Shown in pieces: positions 34,313-42,720 of a DNA stretch of 64,000 nt (within the stretch, counting starts at the first letter, position 1; every line of letters starts with the position of its first letter). Made by a program: the position numbers and the translations under genes. Below the pieces are notes generated by a model. The model made no database searches, was not told the DNA's origin, and saw only the letters and a program-made list of their open reading frames with translations. The stretch comes from Lentilactobacillus senioris DSM 24302 = JCM 17472 (lineage in GTDB: Bacteria > Bacillota > Bacilli > Lactobacillales > Lactobacillaceae): contig NZ_AYZR01000004.1 in NCBI RefSeq assembly GCF_001436555.1, positions 372,001 to 436,000 of the forward strand, given 5' to 3'.

Positions 34313-34548
34313 ATGGCTTCCTCCAACATTAAGTAGATTTAGTTGCTAGTAGCAACATAACAATTTTAAGATAGCATAAAATAAATCTAATGGAAACGCT
34401 TTATTTAATTTGAATTAATTGTCCATATAAATAGATTTATATTTCAGGATGTTAGTTAATTATTGAAGATGATTTGTTACACAAATGTGAATGCGGATAC
34501 TTCCTTAGCATGATACAATTACATAAGAACAAATATGGAGGAAGAATA

Positions 34549-35787
34549 ATGAATCAAAAGATTAAGACCACGCTTTTAACTACTGCAGCTGCGATGGGAT
34601 TACTAGTTGCTGGCAGTTTGAACGCTAGTGCCAAAACTTATCCTATTGTCACTGCTAATAATCCAGCTCGGGGTGGGGCAACCACTCGTAATTTTGTCCC
34701 CACAGGAAGTAACGCTTTATTTACTAAGGCGGGAACTTTAAAGGGTGCTAAATTGGTGGCTAGTAAAGCTACCATGGCTAAGTTAGCGGAATCTAATAAA
34801 GGCCAAGACTACTTCTTTGGTTATCGAGTAGCTCGTACTAGTAATGGCTATTTCTACATGAAGGTAGTTTCTTTCGATAAGAAATATCGCGGTTGGATCT
34901 ATGTAGGGAAGGTTAACCCACAAGGGGCTTACCAAAATACTGCTGGTGGATTGAAGTTAGCCAATACTTCTAAAGCGGCTAAGATGCCTAGCAATACTCA
35001 AGTACAATTAGCTGATCCTGGGACTAGTCATGTGATTTGGAATTTTCCTTACATGGCACAATATGGTTCTAAAAAGTTAATGAAAGACACTTCTGATTAC
35101 GCCAATGATACCTTTACGGTTACTAAATCCCGGCGGTTAACTCGGGGCAACACCCTTTACTACAAGGTTGTTGACAATAACGATAGTGATATAACTGGTT
35201 GGATCTACTACAAGGGAGTTACTTCCGATGCTGCTGAAACTGAACCAAGCAACCCTACTAGTAGCAATTCTGTAACCGTAACGTTTAAGGATGGAACTAC
35301 TGGTAAAACTGTTGGTGAAAAAACATTAGTGGATAGTTCTATTACTGCCGGTAGCCAACCAACTTACGCTACTAAGTTTGTTACTACTAAGATTGGTAAT
35401 GGTAACTTAGTTGCTGGTAGCTTGAAGTCTGTCATGCCTGGTTACGACTATGAAGGATTGACTACTGCTCAACATAAAGCTAATGGTAATGCAATTATTG
35501 GGGCTAAATATGGTAGCACCATTACGATCTTCGTTTCCCCTAACGTTGCTCCTAAGAATGGCTTTTTAGTTACTTATTTTGATCTAACTAAAACAGCGAT
35601 TGTAGGTAAGAGCGCAGTGGTATCTTCTAGCAGTCAAACTGCTAAGCAATTGTTTGCTAGCACGTTTAAAGATGGCGGCAGTGTGACTGTCAATGGTAAG
35701 AAATACACTTACAAGCTAGCTGATAACCGTAGTATTTCTCAAGATGCAAAGTTGGGAACTAGCATTGCGGTGAATGTAAGAAGCTAA
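34549..35787 (+). CDS. S-layer protein paralogue D
   Basis: A 412-residue secreted protein; ATG 34549 behind TGGAGGAAG (MNQKIKTTLLTTAAAMGLL signal peptide, mature start near AKTYP). Homologous to the other paralogues in the wall-binding half ([39 protein letters not shown]). It lacks the shared 5' DNA of A and B. A second domain begins at NSVTVTFKDGTTGKTVGEK (near residue 245), similar in style to the variable end of A. A structured element starts directly at its stop codon. Confidence 0.85.
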   Translation: MNQKIKTTLLTTAAAMGLLVAGSLNASAKTYPIVTANNPARGGATTRNFVPTGSNALFTKAGTLKGAKLVASKATMAKLAESNKGQDYFFGYRVARTSNGYFYMKVVSFDKKYRGWIYVGKVNPQGAYQNTAGGLKLANTSKAAKMPSNTQVQLADPGTSHVIWNFPYMAQYGSKKLMKDTSDYANDTFTVTKSRRLTRGNTLYYKVVDNNDSDITGWIYYKGVTSDAAETEPSNPTSSNSVTVTFKDGTTGKTVGEKTLVDSSITAGSQPTYATKFVTTKIGNGNLVAGSLKSVMPGYDYEGLTTAQHKANGNAIIGAKYGSTITIFVSPNVAPKNGFLVTYFDLTKTAIVGKSAVVSSSSQTAKQLFASTFKDGGSVTVNGKKYTYKLADNRSISQDAKLGTSIAVNVRS

Positions 35788-35922
35788 AGTGCTGAGACCT
35801 TCGGGAATTAGCGATAATTAACCTAAGAAAACGAGATAGTTCGATACTTATTTTGTATCGCTATCTCGTTTTCTGTAGTTAAGGGAGCTAATTGAAGGTC
35901 GAAGCCGTTTTAGGCTAAAGTG
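35786..35922 (+). ncRNA. structured 3'UTR element, copy 2
   Basis: Starts at the stop codon (TAAAGTGCTGAG). Outer stem GACCTTC-GGG-AATTAGC (35796-35812) with GCTAATT-GAAGGTC (35887-35900); inner hairpin AAACGAGATAG, TT, CGATAC, loop, GTATCG, CTATCTCGTTT. Tail GAAGCCGTTTTAGGCTAAAGTG. Differences from copy 1 are compensatory (GGG/CCC against GAG/CTC in the inner stem; GAAGTTC becomes GAAGGTC). Confidence 0.7.
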
Positions 35923-35967
35923 TTAATTGACTATTGAGCACTTATAAATTAGTGGCAATTAACCTGA

Positions 35968-36002
35968 AAAGAGGCAATGGTCTTTTGACCATTGCCTCTT
36001 TG
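35968..36002. terminator. bidirectional terminator
   Basis: GAGGCAATGGTC / GACCATTGCCTC hairpin with A- and T-rich flanks, between paralogue D and the nucleoside hydrolase. Confidence 0.8.
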
Positions 36003-36009
36003 ATTTCTG

Positions 36010-36933
36010 TTATTTCATAATCAATTCGTCTATTTGGCGATAAAAAGAAGGACCATCTACGTGAGTTACTAAAGTAATTGGGCGTCCATTAGGGTCTTCG
36101 TAAGTTCTTCCCTGAGCCGGGCCATCGGTGATGACTTTGCCAGAAACGCTTTTGGTAGTGACTAATTCTGGATAATTGCTGGCCATAGTAGTCAAAACGT
36201 CCCATAAGTAGTAAGTAGAATCTGCTTCGTATGACATGATCATGGCGTAGCCTTGACCAATTAAGTCATATAATGGATACCGTCGATTTTCAGCAAAGTG
36301 TTGGCGTACCTCGGCAGTTAAGGGAACCTGATCAGTACTTTCTAGGCCAATCATTTGGATGCTTAGGTCGGAATCGAAAACGGTTTGAACTGCTTCAGGA
36401 TCCCAGTAGGCATTCCATTCTGCGGTTCCGTCTCTATTAGGTTCGAAGACGTTGCCTTTGTTGTTCATGGTTCCACCCATCCAATATAATTTATCAATTT
36501 TATTAGTGATGGTAGGATCGACTTCCAGCGCCCGCGCTAAATCAGTTAAAGGACCGGTCATGACCAGAGTGGTAGGAGCATCGGCGGCGTTAATTTTTTC
36601 GATCATATCTAGATGAGCGGGTTTAGAGGCTTTCTTAGTTCGGGGTGCCCCGTGTTCGTTTAAAATGGGAAGAGCGTCAAAAGAAATGGAACTTAATCGC
36701 CAATTGTTCGGAAATTGGTTAACTGGCCGGGAGTTAGATGCGGCAATTTCAAGGCCGTCATGGTTACCAATTAAGTCGGTTATTTTACATGAAGCACTAA
36801 CCGCCTCGTCAATGAATCCATCCGCATTAATCACTCCCACACCTAGTAAATTAACGTTTGGCATTCTTAACAAGAGAACTAGAGAAACTAAATCATCTAC
36901 GTTACCATCATGATTAAAATATACGTTACGCAC
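36010..36933 (-). CDS. inosine/uridine-preferring nucleoside hydrolase
   Basis: A 307-residue hydrolase splitting the N-glycosidic bond of nucleosides. GTG 36933 is chosen because GGAG lies eight bases before it; the alternative GTG 36942 overlaps that site. The Ca2+ loop reads NHDGNVDDLVSLVLLL (usual DTDPGIDD), so it belongs to a divergent subgroup. TGPLTDLARAL near residue 130, WMGGTMNNKGNV near 150 and EWNAYWDPEA near 173 support the fold, and YLWDVLTT near 250 supplies the second metal Asp. Cytosolic. It stands alone. Confidence 0.85.
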   Translation of the reverse strand: MRNVYFNHDGNVDDLVSLVLLLRMPNVNLLGVGVINADGFIDEAVSASCKITDLIGNHDGLEIAASNSRPVNQFPNNWRLSSISFDALPILNEHGAPRTKKASKPAHLDMIEKINAADAPTTLVMTGPLTDLARALEVDPTITNKIDKLYWMGGTMNNKGNVFEPNRDGTAEWNAYWDPEAVQTVFDSDLSIQMIGLESTDQVPLTAEVRQHFAENRRYPLYDLIGQGYAMIMSYEADSTYYLWDVLTTMASNYPELVTTKSVSGKVITDGPAQGRTYEDPNGRPITLVTHVDGPSFYRQIDELIMK

Positions 36934-37024
36934 TAAAACCACTCCAATTCATTTTTTAATAGTGTATAACAAAGTTCGTCTTTTGTACAATTAATATTTA
37001 AAATGACGCATAATAGTTCTTTTA

Positions 37025-37070
37025 TTAAGCAAAACATGAACAAAAAATACCGATATCTTAAACGATATCG
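37025..37070. terminator. bidirectional terminator
   Basis: AAAATACCGATATC-TTAAAC-GATATCGGTATTTT hairpin at the end of the SGNH hydrolase gene. Confidence 0.85.
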
Positions 37071-37079
37071 GTATTTTGA

Positions 37080-38294
37080 TTATTTCTTATTAGTAGTCTT
37101 TGATTTAGCTTTAGTAGTAGTGGTGGTCTTAGTCTTTGATTTAGATGATGCTTTTTTCTTTGAATTTGCTTTTACTTTGCCGTCAGTTGTGGTCTTGCCT
37201 TTACTTTTATCAGCAGGGACCGTTTCTTTGGCACTTTCAGGATAGTTTTCAATCATGAAATTAGCAATTTCTTTACCCATCATTTGGTAAGTTCGAGCTG
37301 ATGGGTGAAGCCGTTCATCAAATAACCGATATTTACGGTTGTTATCAGTGATTAACTGAGTGGCATCATTGCGCCAATCTAAGACAGGAATATCTTCTGA
37401 TTGATAAACTTCACTAAGCATATCTCTGAGTTCATTCATTGTGTAGTTACCGCGACCAGTAATATCATCGGAATTAATATCATTATCGTAGCGGGTAATC
37501 GGTAAAATCCCGTAGATGATTAACTTCTTGTTTTCTCGCTTCATTTCGTGAATGTTATCAAGCATTACTTCCTTGATGGCATCTAAGGTATAACGACTGT
37601 GACCGTAGTCATTGGTTCCGTAAGCAATTGTGGCTACGTCATAATCCGCAAAGTTAGTTTTCTTAACGACGGGGGTGAAGTCACCTTCTGTGGATTCAGA
37701 AGCCATAAAGGCACCGTTGTAACCTAAATTATCCACCGAAGTGTTTAGGTAACGTTGTAGCCATTGTGGATAAGTTCCATTCTCTAAGTTAGTGGAGCCG
37801 TCGTATCCGTGGGTAATGGAATCACCAAGAGTAACGATTTTTTTGTTTGCAAATAATTCACTGTTTTTAGCTGCGATATCAAATTTCCCCTGTGTGATTG
37901 GTTGTAAATATCCGTGCCAGACCCAAGCAGTATATTTTTTGTTACCACTTTGAATTTCGGTGAATAAAGAATTTCCACTGCCTTGGCTGGAACGATCCAT
38001 TTTAACGTTCTTAACTGAATACCAAGTGGTGTTTGCGAATTTTTTCCAATTACCAAAGGTATCGGTTAAGTCGGTACTACTGTATACTTGTCCACCTGAC
38101 AGATGGTATGGTAGTTGTTCATCGATATCAGTAGAACTGATAACTGTGGCGGCTGGTTTGTCCGCACCAGTTTTAGTTGTAGTATCGGTTGTATCTGTGG
38201 TTTGTTTTTTACTTGCCGCGTTTACTGAATATGTACCGGTTAAGGTCATCAAACTAAGCCCTAGGGCCAACGCATATTTTAAGCTCTTCTCCAT
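37080..38294 (-). CDS. secreted SGNH/GDSL hydrolase
   Basis: A 404-residue exported esterase-type protein. Signal peptide MEKSLKYALALGLSLMTLTG, cleavage near VNAAS. A 120-residue N-terminal domain precedes the SGNH core: block I KIVTLGDSITHGYDG (near residue 155), block II GYNGAF, block III AYGTNDY (Asn in the oxyanion hole), block V DERLHPSARTY (Asp/His). The C-terminal 60 residues are Lys/Thr/Ser-rich (SKSKTKTTTTTKAKSKTTNKK ends the chain), suited to binding the anionic wall. Possible role: deacylation of wall or capsular glycans. Ribosome site GGGAGAG. Confidence 0.85.
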   Translation of the reverse strand: MEKSLKYALALGLSLMTLTGTYSVNAASKKQTTDTTDTTTKTGADKPAATVISSTDIDEQLPYHLSGGQVYSSTDLTDTFGNWKKFANTTWYSVKNVKMDRSSQGSGNSLFTEIQSGNKKYTAWVWHGYLQPITQGKFDIAAKNSELFANKKIVTLGDSITHGYDGSTNLENGTYPQWLQRYLNTSVDNLGYNGAFMASESTEGDFTPVVKKTNFADYDVATIAYGTNDYGHSRYTLDAIKEVMLDNIHEMKRENKKLIIYGILPITRYDNDINSDDITGRGNYTMNELRDMLSEVYQSEDIPVLDWRNDATQLITDNNRKYRLFDERLHPSARTYQMMGKEIANFMIENYPESAKETVPADKSKGKTTTDGKVKANSKKKASSKSKTKTTTTTKAKSKTTNKK

Positions 38295-38473
38295 TATTAG
38301 TAGCTCTCCCTTGATTATATCTCAGTCCTATTCTAGCAAATTAAAATGAAAAATTTATTACACAAAGATTACAAATATAATATGAAGATAAGTTGAATTT
38401 TTTATGCTTTGGCTGTATCATATTTTTAAGCAGACTACGATTCTAGCATATTTGAATTTTTTAGGGGGAAAAT

Positions 38474-39601
38474 ATGAAGCAATTATTTAGAAAGGAGCTT
38501 TTGTCATTAGCGATGGGTGGAATGCTACTTATCTGTGGAGGACGGTTAAGTTCAGCAAATACCATGCAAAGCACTTCTAACATTACGAACAGTAATAATG
38601 TAATGAATAGAAGCACTAAGATAACTGGTGATAAAGCTAGTAACCAATCACATCAAAGTAATCTACCGAACAATCCTGGCGACAATAATGGTTGGGGCTG
38701 GGGATGGGGACATCATCAGCCTTGGCGACCAGGAAACGATAACCATGACAGTAACCTGAATGAAGCGGGCGAAGTGGGGGATTCTACCGATAATTCAGAG
38801 AGTAATTCAATGGATAATCCTAGTACCATTGACAATAACCAGGCATCTAATGAATCAACCGGTGAAGATGCCATTGATCATTCTGACAATAATGTCGTTG
38901 ATGGGACAGTCATCCAATCTACCAATCTTCAACAAGAAAAAACTAATTCTCAAATGCAAGTGACTCCAACAACCACTGATGATTCATCAGCAAATATTTC
39001 AAATAACGCTAGTAATAATTCTGCTGTAACTCCTACTGATGACCGAGCAAATAATTTAGCTTATGCACCCAAACAGCCATCGGCTCAAAAAGTAGAGACA
39101 AATATCAATAAAACCAAGGCCCCAATTACCGATGATAATCAAGATACTGCATATAAATTTAGTGACAATGATGGGCAGCTTCAATGGAGCGTGCCGTTGA
39201 GTAAAGAGCGGTTAACTGGTGCGGGAGCAGTTAAGACGGCTTCAAATAATAACAACCAATCGTTTTCTGTAGAACAAAATTTAATTAACCGTGACAAGAA
39301 TGATTATAATTCTTCTATTAATAATGATGACAAATTGATAAACAATAAAGGAGAAACGCTAGAGCAACCTAACGACGATAGCTCCTTTACTAGCCATCCG
39401 GTTATTAAAAGCACTAAAAATAAAAAAGCACAAAAAAATGGAGTGGTAGTGGTATCGCCAGACCATAGTTACTTATACACTGATAGTGATGAAAATAATA
39501 ATCTAGGTGTATTAATTCCAGTAACTGTAGCAGGCTCTATAGCTATCTCAATTATCGCAATTGCGGCGATTATTGATCCATTTAAATATCTAATGAAGTA
39601 G
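38474..39601 (+). CDS. Asn-rich surface protein with C-terminal membrane helix
   Basis: A 375-residue protein with signal peptide (KELLSLAMGGMLLICGG) and a long low-complexity region rich in Asn, Asp and Ser. Residues about 70-90 contain GWGWGWGHHQPWRPGNDNH, a Trp/His-rich stretch that could bind metal or aromatic ligands. A C-terminal helix (VLIPVTVAGSIAISIIAIAA) ends close to the C-terminus, so the product is membrane-held rather than sortase-linked. I do not recognise a family. It is preceded by a ribosome site AGGGGGAAA. Confidence 0.65.
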   Translation: MKQLFRKELLSLAMGGMLLICGGRLSSANTMQSTSNITNSNNVMNRSTKITGDKASNQSHQSNLPNNPGDNNGWGWGWGHHQPWRPGNDNHDSNLNEAGEVGDSTDNSESNSMDNPSTIDNNQASNESTGEDAIDHSDNNVVDGTVIQSTNLQQEKTNSQMQVTPTTTDDSSANISNNASNNSAVTPTDDRANNLAYAPKQPSAQKVETNINKTKAPITDDNQDTAYKFSDNDGQLQWSVPLSKERLTGAGAVKTASNNNNQSFSVEQNLINRDKNDYNSSINNDDKLINNKGETLEQPNDDSSFTSHPVIKSTKNKKAQKNGVVVVSPDHSYLYTDSDENNNLGVLIPVTVAGSIAISIIAIAAIIDPFKYLMK

Positions 39602-40181
39602 GAATTTAGCTATCCGGAAATTAATTTAAATATTTCGGAGCTAATAATTGCAAACGCTTTCTAATGTGTTAATATATAGTCAAGGAAGGGAAGTAATACC
39701 AAGTAACAAGAGGGTTCATCCCGCTTCATGCTTATTAGTCAAATTCGAAAGGAACTAAGATATTTGAAAAAATTTGGATTTGCACAGTTAATTTCTAAAA
39801 TGAATTAGGTTTACTATTAAAACTTATACAATAATATAGAGAAATCTCGATTTAGAAGTAACTTGTAGTAAGCTTAATGAAGTGATTTGACAGTTGATGG
39901 TAAGATTTCGATTTCACAGATGTAAGAAAAGGTACAACTAAGATTCAATTCAAGAAAAAGTAAATTAGTCGTTTTAGATGGTTCACTATTTACCCAAGCA
40001 AAAACTGACGATAGTTAAATTTACGAATTTGAAAATTTCCGACAAACACTATATGTATGAAAATATTTAAAGTAAAGTTTGTGACAGTTAAATTTTCAAT
40101 CTCTTGGAACAAATATTTCAAAATGAGGCGATAGAACATTAATTTCTCCGCAAAGCGGGTGTTAAGCCCAATGAATATCCC
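39602..40181. other. gap with decayed surface-protein sequence
   Basis: No intact gene. At 39649-39662 TGCAAACGCTTTCT resembles a cre. Near 39890-39963 a frameshifted tail can be read (LTVDGK, then DFTDVRKGTTKIQFKKK and stop), which looks like the end of a secreted protein gene. The rest shows nothing I can support. Confidence 0.4.
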
Positions 40182-40237
40182 TTCCGATTGAGGCTTCGGT
40201 TATCTAATTAATTTAGTAATCGAAGTCTTTTTTTGTC
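40182..40237 (+). terminator. Rho-independent terminator
   Basis: GGCTTCGGTTA...TAATCGAAGTC hairpin followed by seven T; preceded by small hairpins (CCGC-AAA-GCGG; GGG-TGTTAA-GCCC) of unknown meaning. Confidence 0.7.
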
Positions 40238-40436
40238 CGGACCAATCTTACTTAAATATAAAAAAATTGGTATTTAAATATTAAAATATTACTTTTTTTA
40301 TTAGTGAAACCGTTTAACACAAGCTTTCATTTAATTGCTCATTTTCGAACCAATTTTTAGAGGGATGTCAAGTATTTACAGGGCCCCGATAATTAGTTAT
40401 CCTATATATAGGGCATATGTTCCGGTTTAACCACAA

Positions 40437-40470
40437 TATAATGATAATTAGGAACTTATTGTTCGGAAAT
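40437..40470 (+). promoter_or_regulatory. PurR box and -10 box of the nucleoside uptake operon
   Basis: ATTGTTCGGAAAT (40458-40470) is on the minus strand ATTTCCGAACAAT, a full match to the PurBox AWWWCCGAACWWT. A TATAAT lies at 40437-40442. A second, imperfect box (ATTTTCGAACCAAT) lies near 40341. The site just downstream of the -10 suggests repression by PurR. Confidence 0.7.
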
Positions 40471-40481
40471 GGGGAGTTAAT

Positions 40482-41324
40482 TTGAATTTTAATCGAGTAA
40501 TTATTTTGGATATTCCTTCACTAGGGATTGGTGAAGCTAGTGATGCTAACCGGTTTCACTCGGTTGGCGCAGATACACTGGGCCACGTTTTATCATCGAT
40601 TAATCGTTCGGTTGCTTTGCCTAACTTGACCGCTCTAGGATTAGGCAATATTCGCTGGGCCAATCCGCTTACGGCCGTTCCGCAGGTAAGTAATCCCCGG
40701 GGCTTTTTCAGTCAGATACATATGGCAAGTGAAAGTCGATCCGAGTTTGCCGGCTTAAGAGAAATGTTTGATTATCAAGGAATTGATCGAGTTGAAAGTT
40801 TGTTTGGAACCTTGAAAGCTGCTCAACTGCACAATACGCGGGTTAGTTTGCTGGCACCGTTTACCAGCTATTTAGCTAATCAGCGCGGGGTAGAGGACCA
40901 AGTGGCAATTGCGGGTGACCAACAGGCGTTTAATGCACTACGGGAGCGAATCGAATTGGGAACTCCCGGAGTGATTTACACTCGATTGGTTGATTGTCAA
41001 ACTGCTGCTATTGAACAAGATCCCACCCGTTATATGACTTCTTTAGAGCATATTGATCGCCATTTGGGTCGTATTATGGATGACATGTTTGCTAGTGATA
41101 TCTTATTGATCACTGCTAGCTATGCGCATGACTTCTTAATGGATGGGCCAAGGCCGACGCGTGAGTATTTGCCGCTGTTGGCGTACACTCCTCAGATTAA
41201 GACGGGCCACTCTCTTGGCATTCGTCGGACACTGGGAGACATTGCTATTTCTACCCTAGATGTTTTTGATTTGTTGCCAATTAAGCAACCAATCGCCCGC
41301 AGTTTCCTGGGAGAAATGCAATAA
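40482..41324 (+). CDS. phosphopentomutase (DeoB)-like protein lacking catalytic residues
   Basis: A 280-residue protein clearly derived from DeoB (about 390 residues): it keeps NRVIILD, GIGEASDANRF, GADTLGHV, LPNLTALGLGNI and TREYLPLLAYTP. The catalytic threonine region (KDTMTGHWE in Bacillus) reads RSEFAGLRE, and the metal motif ITADHGNDP reads ITASYAHDF; the substrate cap is reduced by about 110 residues. Only the first metal Asp remains. The frame is intact and starts TTG 40482 behind GGGGAGTT, so it is not decaying. First gene of a unit with nupC, purine permease and nucleoside hydrolase. A regulatory or scaffold role is possible. Confidence 0.8.
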   Translation: MNFNRVIILDIPSLGIGEASDANRFHSVGADTLGHVLSSINRSVALPNLTALGLGNIRWANPLTAVPQVSNPRGFFSQIHMASESRSEFAGLREMFDYQGIDRVESLFGTLKAAQLHNTRVSLLAPFTSYLANQRGVEDQVAIAGDQQAFNALRERIELGTPGVIYTRLVDCQTAAIEQDPTRYMTSLEHIDRHLGRIMDDMFASDILLITASYAHDFLMDGPRPTREYLPLLAYTPQIKTGHSLGIRRTLGDIAISTLDVFDLLPIKQPIARSFLGEMQ

Positions 41325-41428
41325 TTTAATTCGGGTTTAATCTTTCAAACCAAATTCAATTTTAGAGGAGGGGCGAGGTCCACCGTTAACGTTTATTAGC
41401 ACACATAGAAAAGAGAGGAATTCACATA

Positions 41429-42691
41429 ATGTATTTGATTGTTAACATTATCGGTATCCTAGTTTACTTGGGAATCGCATTTTTATTCTCAAAGGATCGC
41501 AAGAATATCAACTGGAAATCAATTATTATTGTTTTAGCTATTAATTTAATTCTCGCTTGGGTCCTTACCAGTTTCTCTGGTGGTCGTGATGCCGTTAAGG
41601 CAGCTGCCGATGGATTCAACTGGCTGGTTCAAGTTTCTTATCAAGGAATTGGCTTTGCCCTTGCTAGTTGGGTTAACGTTAAGCAAATGGACTTCGTTAC
41701 CAGCTCCCTTCTTCCAATCTTGATGATTGTTCCATTGTTCGATATCTTGACTTACATCGGGGTATTACCATGGATCATCAAGTGGGTTGGTCGTGGCTTG
41801 TCATTCATCACTGGTCAACCAAAGTTCGAATCATTCTTTGCTGTTGAAATGATGTTCTTAGGTAACACCGAAGCCATTGCGGTTTCTACTTTGCAATTAA
41901 AGCAAATGTCAGCACAACGTAACTTGACTATCGCTATGATGTCAATGTCTTGTATCACTGCTTCTATTTTAGGAGCCTATACTCAAATGGTTCCAGGTCA
42001 ATACGTATTGACTGCCGTTCCATTGAACATTTTAAATGCCATTATCATTACTAACATGATCAACCCAGTTAAAGTTACTCCTGAAGAAGATACTATCGCT
42101 AAGATCGGTGGCAGCAACAGCAATCAAGACGACGTTGCTACTACTGATGCACAAGCTTTGGGCGAAGAAGATGGCAAAAAAGAACCATTCTTCTCATTTC
42201 TGGGTGACTCAATCTTGGGCGCTGGTCGTTTAATCTTGATCATTGCCGCTAACGTTATCGCTTTCGTTGCCTTGGCAGCCTTGATTGACAAGATTTTGCA
42301 ACTCTTCAACCAAAACTTGACTTTGGAAAACATCTTAGGAATTATCATGTTCCCATTTGCTTGGTTAATGGGTCTTAATGTTCACGATGCATTCCAATTC
42401 GCTCAATTCATGGGTACTAAGTTAGTAACCAACGAATTCGTTGTTATGGGTAAGATTGCACCAACTATTAACAACACTCATTTATTCAATCCACATTATC
42501 AAGCACAATTGACTGTCTTCTTAACTTCATTTGCCAACTTCAGTACTACCGGTATGATTATCGGGGCCTTCAAAGGAATTGTTGACAAAGAAAAGAATGA
42601 TTTGATCAGTAAAAATGTTTTGACTATGTTACTTTCCGGAATCTTAGTTTCACTTATGTCTGCTGGGGTTATCGGTTTATTCGTTTGGTAA
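41429..42691 (+). CDS. nupC: concentrative nucleoside transporter
   Basis: A 420-residue CNT-family H+/nucleoside symporter. About ten helices; the gate motif FFAVEMMFLGNTEAIAVSTLQL near residues 133-155 and the C-terminal LMGLNVHDAFQFAQFMGTKLV with NEF near 310-335 are the family's substrate and ion sites. A charged loop near residues 220-250 (SNQDDVATTDAQALGEEDGK) replaces the usual short linker. ATG behind AAAGAGAGGAA. Imports nucleosides that the hydrolase at 44058 can split. Confidence 0.92.
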   Translation: MYLIVNIIGILVYLGIAFLFSKDRKNINWKSIIIVLAINLILAWVLTSFSGGRDAVKAAADGFNWLVQVSYQGIGFALASWVNVKQMDFVTSSLLPILMIVPLFDILTYIGVLPWIIKWVGRGLSFITGQPKFESFFAVEMMFLGNTEAIAVSTLQLKQMSAQRNLTIAMMSMSCITASILGAYTQMVPGQYVLTAVPLNILNAIIITNMINPVKVTPEEDTIAKIGGSNSNQDDVATTDAQALGEEDGKKEPFFSFLGDSILGAGRLILIIAANVIAFVALAALIDKILQLFNQNLTLENILGIIMFPFAWLMGLNVHDAFQFAQFMGTKLVTNEFVVMGKIAPTINNTHLFNPHYQAQLTVFLTSFANFSTTGMIIGAFKGIVDKEKNDLISKNVLTMLLSGILVSLMSAGVIGLFVW

Positions 42692-42720
42692 TCTGAGTGT
42701 TAGAAAGTTAGGTTATTTAT

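Noticed and set aside
34391-34404. TGGAAACGCTTTAT as a cre before the S-layer paralogue D
   Set aside because: Three mismatches to the consensus and about 150 bases from the start codon; too weak to support.
39700-39730. AGAGGGTTCATCCCGC as a tRNA T-arm
   Set aside because: No matching acceptor, D-arm or anticodon arm is found around it.
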